From JAKPPT01 sp964630305 (GTDB taxonomy: Bacteria > Spirochaetota > Spirochaetia > Treponematales > UBA12059), in the NCBI GenBank assembly GCA_964630305.1, contig CAZVTR010000051.1:1-14148 (forward strand): a DNA stretch of 14,148 bases, given 5' to 3'. Made by a program: the position numbers and the translations under genes. Positions 8,087-14,148 of the stretch are shown in pieces. The number at the start of each line of letters is the position of its first letter. Position 1 is the stretch's first letter. A model generated the notes under the pieces. The model worked only from the letters and a program-made list of their open reading frames with translations. It was not told the DNA's origin and searched no databases.

Positions 8087-8116
8087 TTGACGTTCAACTA
8101 TTTTGAACGTTATCAT
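8087..8116 (+). promoter_or_regulatory. Promoter of tldD-tldE with a perfect inverted repeat between its boxes
   Basis: TTGACG (8087-8092) and TATCAT (8111-8116) form a -35/-10 pair with an 18-bp spacer, each matching five of six consensus bases. Almost the whole spacer is a perfect inverted repeat, ACGTTCAA (8090-8097) and TTGAACGT (8103-8110) around CTATT. The repeat fits a repressor operator, or an activator site of the MerR arrangement, although MerR promoters usually have 19-20 bp spacers. The intergenic region is 156 nt and leads to a very strong ribosome-binding site. Confidence 0.62.
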
Positions 8117-8165
8117 AGGACATGGTACATATCAGGGTACCGCATACCAATAAGGAGGAAAATAG

Positions 8166-9611
8166 ATGTCAAACGATCTTAAGAGGCTTCTAGAAATTGC
8201 TATTAAAGCAGTGCCAGAAGCGGAATGGGTTGGACTCAGGAAACGAAGCACAGAAGAAACCATGTACTTTGTGAGGGATGGTCATATAGAACAGTCGGGT
8301 ACCGGCTCTAATGTGGGCTGTATGGTGGAAGTATTGTACAAAGGTCAATTTGGCTATGCGGCAACTTCTGATATGAGTGTGGATTCTATAAAATTAGCTG
8401 CAGAAAAAGCATTACTCGTTGCAAAGTCAGCATCGCCATGGGCTATCTACAAATTTGATACATCGGTACGACCTGGCACGGTTGCGCGCTATGAAAGCCC
8501 GCGAAAAATAAAATCAGGCCGAACAGCAGCATCGATTGTGCCAATGCTGATCGATGTATGTAACACTATGAAATGCAATGACAAAATCGTGCAGACGCTT
8601 GCTGCAAACCAGAGCGGTAAACTCATCTATGAAATAGTTACAAGCAACGGTGCAGAGATTGAGCAAACAATATACTACCAATCGCTCATAATGGAAGCGA
8701 TTGCTATGGATGGCCCCGTGGTTCAGCGCAGAACCGATAAAGGTCCCTGGGCATATTGCTATCAGGGCGGTATTGAATTAGTTCAACCAGGAACAGCGAT
8801 ACAAACCGCAAAAAAAATCGGTGAGCAAGCAGTTGAACTCCTTAGCGCGCCTCCCTGTCCGGAAGATACACGTACATTAGTGCTTGCGCCTGATCAGATG
8901 ATGCTTCAGATTCACGAAAGTGTCGGACATCCGCTCGAAATTGACCGTATTCTCGGTGATGAACGAAACTATGCAGGTTCAAGCTTTATTAAGCTTTCTG
9001 ATATCGGAACATTCCAGTATGGCTCCAAGCTCATGAACATTACGTTTGATCCGACAGTGCCAGGTGAACTTGCCTCCTATAAAGTCGATGAAATTGGCAA
9101 TCCGGCGACTAAAGAGTTTATCGTAAAAGACGGTATTTTAGTACGAGCATTAGGAAGTCTTGAAAGCCAAAAACGAGCTAATGTGCCGGGTGTTGCAAAC
9201 CAGCGTGCAACGAGCTGGAATCGGCCTCCGATTGATAGAATGGCAAACATCAATCTTGAACCGGGAACATCGACCTTTGATGAAATTATCGGCTCTATTG
9301 AAAAAGGTATCTACATGATGGCTAACCGCTCATGGTCCATCGATGATTACCGCAATAAGTTCCAGTTTGGCTGTGAATATGCCAAGCTGATTGAAAATGG
9401 AAAACTAACCAAAACAGTGCGAGATCCAAACTATCGAGGCATATCCAGCAATTTCTGGCGCAATCTTGTTGCTGTGGGAAATAGAGACACGTTTGAATTT
9501 TTTGGAACACCGAACTGTGGTAAAGGCGAGCCAAATCAAGTAATGTATGTTGGACATGGCAGTCCGGTTTGTGCATTTAAGGATGTAGCGGTTTTTGGAG
9601 GTGGAAAATGA
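8166..9611 (+). CDS. tldD: Zinc metalloprotease TldD
   Basis: This is the catalytic half of the TldD/TldE protease. In E. coli the pair cuts unfolded peptides, matures microcin B17 and helps degrade the CcdA antitoxin. At 481 residues it equals the length of the E. coli protein. The zinc motif HExxxH is intact: H250, E251 and H255 in QIHESVGHPLEID. C451 in NCGKG lies where the E. coli family member has its third zinc ligand, as far as I can align by eye. The ATG at 8166 has a near-perfect ribosome-binding site, AAGGAGG (8152-8158), 7 nt upstream. Its stop overlaps the tldE start by 4 nt (ATGA at 9608-9611), pointing to translational coupling and equal production of both subunits. No peptide-antibiotic or toxin-antitoxin gene is near to name a substrate. 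Confidence 0.95.
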   Translation: MSNDLKRLLEIAIKAVPEAEWVGLRKRSTEETMYFVRDGHIEQSGTGSNVGCMVEVLYKGQFGYAATSDMSVDSIKLAAEKALLVAKSASPWAIYKFDTSVRPGTVARYESPRKIKSGRTAASIVPMLIDVCNTMKCNDKIVQTLAANQSGKLIYEIVTSNGAEIEQTIYYQSLIMEAIAMDGPVVQRRTDKGPWAYCYQGGIELVQPGTAIQTAKKIGEQAVELLSAPPCPEDTRTLVLAPDQMMLQIHESVGHPLEIDRILGDERNYAGSSFIKLSDIGTFQYGSKLMNITFDPTVPGELASYKVDEIGNPATKEFIVKDGILVRALGSLESQKRANVPGVANQRATSWNRPPIDRMANINLEPGTSTFDEIIGSIEKGIYMMANRSWSIDDYRNKFQFGCEYAKLIENGKLTKTVRDPNYRGISSNFWRNLVAVGNRDTFEFFGTPNCGKGEPNQVMYVGHGSPVCAFKDVAVFGGGK

Positions 9612-10948
9612 AATCGGCAAATGATTATAAAAAAATATTTACCTATGTAGCGCAATTTATTGAACATGAAGCTCAGCCAGGTGAGGATATTGTCTTTACT
9701 TTGGATGCAGAGTCTTCATATTTTATGCGTTTTAATAATGCAAAAGTGCGTCAGGCTGGTACTGTTGAGCAGGTAAGAGTAAATATCATATTCTGCAGTA
9801 ACAAGCGCACCTGGAATCATGGGCTCGTATTGAGCGGCAATGAACATGACGATACAGAACTTCTGGCTCAAGCTCTCACGCGCGCTCGAACAGAGATAGT
9901 CATGCTTCCGGAAGATCCGTATCAAGTTATTCCGGATTCAAATGAAACAAGTGAATCGGTATACACCGGCAAACTAATACCCGAAGCAGATATTCCTCGC
10001 ATTGTACTAGAGCCAGCTCAGGGCATGGATTTTGCCGGTTTGTATTCGCAGGGTACTATTTGCAAGGGCAGCATGAATACAAAAGGCGCGCGCCACTGGT
10101 TTGCAACCGAAACCTTTCTCGTCGACTATTCGGTATGGCTGCCTAATGGACGCGGTGTTAAATCTTCATACGCAGGTACAGAGTGGAATGATAAAGCATA
10201 TAAAGCAAAGCTGGAAGAAAGTAAAACAATCATCAATTACCTTTCTCGAGATGCAGTTACCCTGGAGCCGGGTTCGTATCGTGTTTTCATTACACCAGAC
10301 GCGTTTGCAGAAGTTATAACATTTTTCTCCTGGAACGGTCTTGGTGAACAGGGCTTCCACACTGGAGAAAGCGCATACCTTGCTCTCAAAGAAGGCAGAG
10401 AATCACTGTCACCACTTTTCACTCTGACTCAGGATTTTTCAATAGGCGTGGAGCCCCGCTTTAATGAGTTTGGCGAACTTGCACCGCTCAAGCTTACACT
10501 CATAGAAAAAGGAAAGCTGGTTAATACGCTTGTCAGCTCGCGATCAACCAGGGAGTATGGGACGCCATCAAATGCGGCGCCGCAAGGTGAACCGCTTCGC
10601 TCTCCGGTAATAGCAGGCGGAACGCTTCCAGAAGCAGATGCGCTCAAAGCGCTTGGAACCGGAATTTATGTATCAAATTTTCACTATTTGAACTGGAGCG
10701 ACTCGCAATCGGCACGCATTACCGGTATGACCCGCTTTGCCTGTTTATGGGTTGAAAATGGCAAAATCGTCGGCCCCATAAAAGACATGCGGTTTGATGA
10801 ATCCATATACAATTTCCTAGGAGCAGAGCTTGAAGCTGTTACGAAAGAACAGCATCTCATTGTAAATAGTGAAACCTATGAGGAACGTGCACTGGGCGGT
10901 GCGCTAATCCCTGGTTTCCTTGTTAAGAACTTTAAGTTTACGCTCTAA
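9608..10948 (+). CDS. tldE: TldE/PmbA, partner subunit of the TldD protease
   Basis: This is the non-catalytic half of the TldD/TldE heterodimer. The 446-residue protein matches the length of E. coli PmbA (450) and shares the overall fold of TldD, but lacks the HExxxH zinc motif, as expected for this subunit. Recognisable family parts include the N-terminal strand region with YFMRFNNAKVRQAG, the central LEPGSYRVFITPDAFAE, and the C-terminal GTGIYVSNFHYLNWSD and TGMTRFACLWVENGKI segments. The start lies inside the tldD stop (ATGA), so translation probably reinitiates. A hairpin terminator follows 47 nt after the stop and closes the two-gene operon. Confidence 0.94.
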   Translation: MKSANDYKKIFTYVAQFIEHEAQPGEDIVFTLDAESSYFMRFNNAKVRQAGTVEQVRVNIIFCSNKRTWNHGLVLSGNEHDDTELLAQALTRARTEIVMLPEDPYQVIPDSNETSESVYTGKLIPEADIPRIVLEPAQGMDFAGLYSQGTICKGSMNTKGARHWFATETFLVDYSVWLPNGRGVKSSYAGTEWNDKAYKAKLEESKTIINYLSRDAVTLEPGSYRVFITPDAFAEVITFFSWNGLGEQGFHTGESAYLALKEGRESLSPLFTLTQDFSIGVEPRFNEFGELAPLKLTLIEKGKLVNTLVSSRSTREYGTPSNAAPQGEPLRSPVIAGGTLPEADALKALGTGIYVSNFHYLNWSDSQSARITGMTRFACLWVENGKIVGPIKDMRFDESIYNFLGAELEAVTKEQHLIVNSETYEERALGGALIPGFLVKNFKFTL

Positions 10949-10995
10949 TCGCTTTCATCGTATTTCATAAACAGCTTCACTAGTTGTAAATGTTT

Positions 10996-11026
10996 TGGCT
11001 GTCCTCGTTGGGGACAGCCATTTTTT
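10996..11026 (+). terminator. Rho-independent terminator after tldD-tldE
   Basis: TGGCTGTCC (10996-11004) pairs perfectly with GGACAGCCA (11012-11020) over a 7-nt loop and is followed by six T. The upstream side has no A-run, so it acts on the plus strand only. Confidence 0.9.
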
Positions 11027-11111
11027 CTGTACAACTTTCCTGCCTCATAGTACACTTAATACCAGAGGATATGAACAATATGCCGATATACGTAATGAGG
11101 TATACTATTTC

Positions 11112-13304
11112 ATGGAAAAAATAAAAATTACTGAAGGTGTTTACTGGATTGCTATTCCACAGGCAGATTTGCGAATACTGTGCGGGGCACCTGCTGATGT
11201 TGTTAAACATTTAATGCGGATGGGACTCATTGCCAAGCGGGAAACCGGAAAATTTTCTTATGAAACCGGTCCGAATGCAATACTCTTAGCAGATACTCCT
11301 TCGCAAAACGGCGAGTTTTGCAACCTGGCTGAATTTCCTATTCTTCAAATGTTTTACCGTCAGGGACTCATTATTCCAGGACATCCCAACAACAAAGGGC
11401 AAAAACCGCTGCTCATTGGCAACACGCTGCAAATTAATGCACAGCTTGAGTATATTGATATTGGTAAATACGGTATTGTTGATCCTAAAGAACTTAAACT
11501 TTACCTCAGCGAAACTGAAGCTGCAGAGCTTATGAATTTAAAGATTAGGTTTGCATTTGGCAAAATTGAGCCGATCACCGATCTTATTGATACCGTTATT
11601 ATTGAAAAAGATCCAGTTGTAATCCATGGAAAAGTTACCATTGTGCACAAAGATTTAAATATTTTTGAAATTAGTTATGGTCACGAGAAAGAAGAAGTTA
11701 ATTTAAACTTACATCCACTCTGTACGTATGAGTCAGCGGTGCATCTTGATTATCATAGCATAGAAAGAGAATACTTTTCTGTTATACATGTTGGTGAAGG
11801 TGACGGGTGGGATCCGTATCGGCCATGTATGGGCAGCATGATTTCGTATCAAGGGAAATTATACCTCATAGATGCTGGTCCTAATATTCTAAAAAGCCTT
11901 ACAGCGCTTGGTGTCAGCATCAGCGAAATTGAAGGAGTTTTTCAGACACATGTGCATGATGACCATTTTGCAGGAATTCCCTCGCTGGCACGTGCTGATC
12001 ATAAAATTAAGTTTTTTGCCACACCGATTGTCCGGGCATCAATCATGAAAAAAGCTTCATCGCTTATGGGAGTAACGCTTCAGCAATTTGAAAGCTATTT
12101 TGATCCAATAGATTTACATACTGGTGTATGGAATGATATCGATGGTCTCGAAGTAATGCCTATACCCTCGCCGCATCCTGTAGAGACAACTGCTTTTTAT
12201 TTTAGAGTTTTTTGGGAAGGCGGATATAAGACATATGCACACCTTGCTGACATTATTGCACTTGAAACTCTGCAGGACTTAATCAATAAATCATCCGGCA
12301 AATTAAACACAGCACTCTATGAACAAACTAAAAGCAGCTATCTTATGTACGCTGATGTAAAGAAAATCGATGCTGGCGGTGGCATGATACATGGTTCGGT
12401 GTTAGATTTTGAGCAGGATGATTCTGCAAAGATTCTCATTGCGCATAAATCTGAGCCGCTCACCGATAAAGAACGCGAAATAGGATCAGATGCTGTTTTT
12501 GGTTCGCAGGATGTTTTAATTCCTGCTACACAGGATTACAGTATGCGAAATGCAGCTCAGTTTCTTGCAATGTATTTTCCTGGTTCTCCAGATTCTGAAC
12601 GAGCTGTACTGCTTAATTGTCCTGTAGCTTCTTATAATGCTGGAGAGATTCTTATAAAACGCGGTGAACCAACAAAAAAAATATTCTTGCTGCTTAATGG
12701 AGTTGTAGCTATTATAGACACCCACTCTCAAAAACATCAGCTTGCATCAGCAGGGACACTCATCGGAGAACAAAGCGTGTTAACTGGTAAACTGGCAGAC
12801 AGTACGTTTAGGGCTGCCAGCTATGTAAAAGCGCTCAGTATTCCTGCAGAACTATACCTTCGTTTCATTGCAAAAAACTTTTCGGTAGATGAAGAAATAT
12901 CTTTTCAGAAAAAGATTGCGACACTCAGAGCTTCACCCTTGTTTGGTGAGATGATACCGTCAACAGTAATCAGCAAGGTTGCTCGCTCGATGAAAAACTT
13001 TACTGTTAAAGCAGGTGATCATATACAACTAAATGGTGCAGAACTTGTAATTATTGCGCAAGGGGAAGCCAGCATATTTTTTGAAACTGCAGAGATTGAA
13101 ACTATACAAGCAGGAGGAGTGTTTGGGGAAGAGTCGGTATTGCTTAAAACCGCAACAATGACTTCTTGTATTGCAAAAACTGATTTGCATGCATCACGAA
13201 TTCCTGCAGATGCTATAACAAATATACCAATTGTTGAGTGGAAAATTCTTGAAATCTATGAGCGGAGACTTACAGCATTTGGAATATGCTTTACAAACCG
13301 ATAG
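11112..13304 (+). CDS. MBL-fold metallohydrolase with two C-terminal cyclic-nucleotide-binding-like domains
   Basis: The 730-residue cytoplasmic protein joins three parts. Residues 1 to about 220 have no domain I can name, although ADVVKHLMRMGLI (28-40) looks like a short helical or winged-helix element. Residues 225-475 are a metallo-beta-lactamase fold with a complete two-metal site: H280, H282, D284 and H285 (HVHDDH), H355, D380 and H427, with D254 in LIDAG before it. Residues 495-590 and 605-700 are two tandem cNMP-binding beta-rolls, seen in IGEQSVL (551-557) and FGEESVL (671-677). The arginine that normally holds the cyclic phosphate seems absent from both. The start at 11112 is the first in-frame ATG after the preceding terminator, with GAGG (11097-11100) 11 nt upstream; a longer open frame from 10995 runs through the terminator and is rejected. 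The hydrolase substrate is unknown; phosphodiesterase or signal-sensing roles are guesses. Confidence 0.86.
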   Translation: MEKIKITEGVYWIAIPQADLRILCGAPADVVKHLMRMGLIAKRETGKFSYETGPNAILLADTPSQNGEFCNLAEFPILQMFYRQGLIIPGHPNNKGQKPLLIGNTLQINAQLEYIDIGKYGIVDPKELKLYLSETEAAELMNLKIRFAFGKIEPITDLIDTVIIEKDPVVIHGKVTIVHKDLNIFEISYGHEKEEVNLNLHPLCTYESAVHLDYHSIEREYFSVIHVGEGDGWDPYRPCMGSMISYQGKLYLIDAGPNILKSLTALGVSISEIEGVFQTHVHDDHFAGIPSLARADHKIKFFATPIVRASIMKKASSLMGVTLQQFESYFDPIDLHTGVWNDIDGLEVMPIPSPHPVETTAFYFRVFWEGGYKTYAHLADIIALETLQDLINKSSGKLNTALYEQTKSSYLMYADVKKIDAGGGMIHGSVLDFEQDDSAKILIAHKSEPLTDKEREIGSDAVFGSQDVLIPATQDYSMRNAAQFLAMYFPGSPDSERAVLLNCPVASYNAGEILIKRGEPTKKIFLLLNGVVAIIDTHSQKHQLASAGTLIGEQSVLTGKLADSTFRAASYVKALSIPAELYLRFIAKNFSVDEEISFQKKIATLRASPLFGEMIPSTVISKVARSMKNFTVKAGDHIQLNGAELVIIAQGEASIFFETAEIETIQAGGVFGEESVLLKTATMTSCIAKTDLHASRIPADAITNIPIVEWKILEIYERRLTAFGICFTNR

Positions 13305-13372
13305 CTATTTGCAAATTCTATTAAATAAAAATTAATTTATTATTCATAAGTTTGGTGGCAGCGAGTCACTAC

Positions 13373-13402
13373 TTGCCAAGTACTTTATACTTTAGGTATC
13401 TT
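13373..13402 (+). promoter_or_regulatory. Candidate promoter of mgsA
   Basis: TTGCCA (13373-13378), an 18-bp spacer and TATCTT (13397-13402) make a plausible -35/-10 pair in the 121-nt gap before mgsA. A TATACT at 13386-13391 is an alternative -10 box but has no fitting -35. The rest of the gap is AT-rich, with no clear terminator for the preceding gene. Confidence 0.4.
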
Positions 13403-13414
13403 ATTATTGTTAAA

Positions 13415-13424
13415 GGAGTACTCC
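13415..13424. promoter_or_regulatory. Palindrome containing the mgsA ribosome-binding site
   Basis: GGAGTACTCC is a perfect 10-bp palindrome. Its left half is the core of the mgsA ribosome-binding site (AAGGAG, 13413-13418). The RNA cannot fold tightly on itself with no loop, but two transcripts could pair, or a protein could bind the DNA. It may be chance. Confidence 0.3.
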
Positions 13425-13425
13425 A

Positions 13426-13893
13426 ATGAAAAAACAAAAAAATATCGCACTCGTTGCCCATGATAACCGCAAAAAGCATCTTGTTGAGTGGGTGCAATAT
13501 AACTGGCAGACCTTGCTCAAGCATTATATGGTGTGTACCGGGACAACGGGGAAATTGGTAGAAGAAACAATTCAGGCAAAAATGCAGGAGACAGGAATAA
13601 AATCAGAATTTTCAATAACTAAACTCAAATCCGGCCCGCTTGGAGGCGACCAACAGCTTGGTGCTCTTATTGCAGAAGGTAAAATCGATCTCATAATTTT
13701 TTTCTGGGATCCTATGTCACCGCACCCGCATGATGTCGATGTTAAGGCTCTCCTAAGAATTGCAGTGCTCTACAATGTTCCTATAGCCTGTAACCGTTCT
13801 ACAGCAGATTTTTTAATTTCGAGCCCGCTCCTAGAACAGCCATATGAGCCTATACTCACAGATTATTCTGATTATTTGAACCGAAACGTTTAA
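13426..13893 (+). CDS. mgsA: Methylglyoxal synthase
   Basis: This cytoplasmic enzyme converts dihydroxyacetone phosphate to methylglyoxal and phosphate, a bypass of lower glycolysis used when sugar phosphates build up or phosphate is scarce. The 155-residue protein has the usual length (E. coli 152). It carries all signatures: IALVAHD with H12, TGTTG (38-42), SGPLGGDQQ with the catalytic base D75, FFWDP with D95, HPHDVDV with H102 and D105, and ACNRSTADF (121-129). The ATG at 13426 lies 7 nt after AAGGAG. The gene follows the MBL/cNMP gene by 121 nt on the same strand. Beta-glucosidase in the same window would feed the pathway, but linkage is not evident. In E. coli the enzyme is inhibited by phosphate; the same is likely here. 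Confidence 0.96.
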   Translation: MKKQKNIALVAHDNRKKHLVEWVQYNWQTLLKHYMVCTGTTGKLVEETIQAKMQETGIKSEFSITKLKSGPLGGDQQLGALIAEGKIDLIIFFWDPMSPHPHDVDVKALLRIAVLYNVPIACNRSTADFLISSPLLEQPYEPILTDYSDYLNRNV

Positions 13894-13962
13894 CTATAAC
13901 AAAATGTAAACAAATTTTTCTCTGTACGCTGTAAAAATTGCATTTTATAGTATACTTATAAC

Positions 13963-13976
13963 TAGGTAATGACCTA
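13963..13976 (+). promoter_or_regulatory. Small hairpin covering the ribosome-binding site of the last gene
   Basis: TAGGT (13963-13967) pairs with ACCTA (13972-13976) over the 4-nt loop AATG. The left arm holds the only ribosome-binding-like sequence (AGG) and the right arm includes the A of the start codon, so a folded RNA would reduce initiation. Confidence 0.35.
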
Positions 13977-14148
13977 TGACTAAAACCGGTATCCGCCAGT
14001 TTAAACCAAATGAACTCTATGAGATTGTTTATGTAAATTTTAGCGGCATAGTATCTACGAGGGTTATCAGGTACCTTGGATATGAAAAACACAATGGTAT
14101 TATATACATAATAGCTTTTTGCTTTCTTCGAAATGAACAGCGAACGTT
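13976..14148 (+). CDS. Probable WYL-domain protein (N-terminal part)
   Basis: An open frame of 57 codons starts at ATG 13976 and runs off the right edge without a stop. It begins MTKTGIRQFKPNELYEIVY. Its second half has the pattern of a WYL domain: a strand, then STRVIRYLGYE, then GIIYIIAFCFLRNEQRTF, resembling the family's 'YL-x-AYC-x-LR-x-E-x-RTF' core. WYL domains bind ligands such as nucleic acids or nucleotides and are found in regulators and in some nuclease or helicase proteins; here only the domain start is visible, so the function is open. An in-frame TGA at 13970-13972 makes 13976 the earliest ATG. AGGT (13964-13967) is a modest ribosome-binding site inside a small hairpin. Confidence 0.55.
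   Translation, partial: MTKTGIRQFKPNELYEIVYVNFSGIVSTRVIRYLGYEKHNGIIYIIAFCFLRNEQRT

Noticed and set aside
8124..8141. GGTAC/GTACC repeat in the tldD leader
   Set aside because: The 5-bp arms compete with an alternative TGGTA/TACCA pairing and neither stands out from chance.
10995..11111. Longer N-terminus for the MBL/cNMP protein from an upstream GTG-type start
   Set aside because: The extra codons run through the tldE terminator hairpin and T-run and have no ribosome-binding site. The ATG at 11112 is the first one in frame.
13324..13341. AATAAA/TTTATT inverted repeat after the MBL/cNMP gene
   Set aside because: It consists only of A and T in an AT-rich gap, has no GC stem, and is probably chance.
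13888..13919. Possible terminator after mgsA (GTTTA and TAAAC arms before five T)
   Set aside because: The stem is only five mostly A-T pairs with a 14-nt loop and is not stable enough to call.
13856..14092. Minus-strand open frame over the end of mgsA and the last gene
   Set aside because: It overlaps a certain gene, has no family resemblance, and the plus-strand frame there has WYL-like features.

Overview
The window looks like chromosomal DNA of a spirochaete, probably a Treponema-like member of Spirochaetota. This rests on overall gene style: moderate to low G+C, a spirochaetal-type lipoprotein signal, an FtsK with a long acidic linker, and a large metallo-beta-lactamase/cyclic-nucleotide-domain fusion. 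There is no rRNA or named marker, so the phylum is an inference. No insertion sequences, CRISPR arrays, tRNA genes or phage genes are visible. Most genes are ordinary housekeeping or metabolic genes.

Layout. On the minus strand at the left are the N-terminal part of a SlyD-type FKBP prolyl isomerase (cut by the window edge) and a complete GH1 beta-glucosidase with its own good promoter. Divergent from these, on the plus strand, is a putative lipoprotein of unknown function. Its signal-peptide start and its body are in different frames, separated by a run of nine T; eight T would restore one reading frame. A strong sigma-70 promoter precedes it, with an 18-bp perfect palindrome overlapping the -35 box, and a clear hairpin terminator follows it. 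Next come uppP (undecaprenyl diphosphate phosphatase), ftsK (DNA translocase) and purK; ftsK and purK are only 19 nt apart and probably cotranscribed. A new promoter, with a perfect inverted repeat between its -35 and -10 boxes, leads into tldD-tldE, which overlap by 4 nt and end in a terminator. Then come a 730-residue MBL-fold protein with two C-terminal cNMP-binding-like domains, mgsA (methylglyoxal synthase), and the first 57 codons of a probable WYL-domain protein that runs off the right edge.

How the genes relate. uppP (lipid carrier recycling) and ftsK (division and chromosome segregation) both belong to envelope growth and division. Beta-glucosidase and methylglyoxal synthase fit sugar catabolism with an overflow bypass. 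TldD and TldE form one protease. The remaining neighbours have no evident shared pathway. The most noteworthy material is regulatory: the T9 frame switch, several palindromes placed on promoter or ribosome-binding elements, and the MBL/cNMP fusion, whose phosphate-binding arginines appear to be missing.
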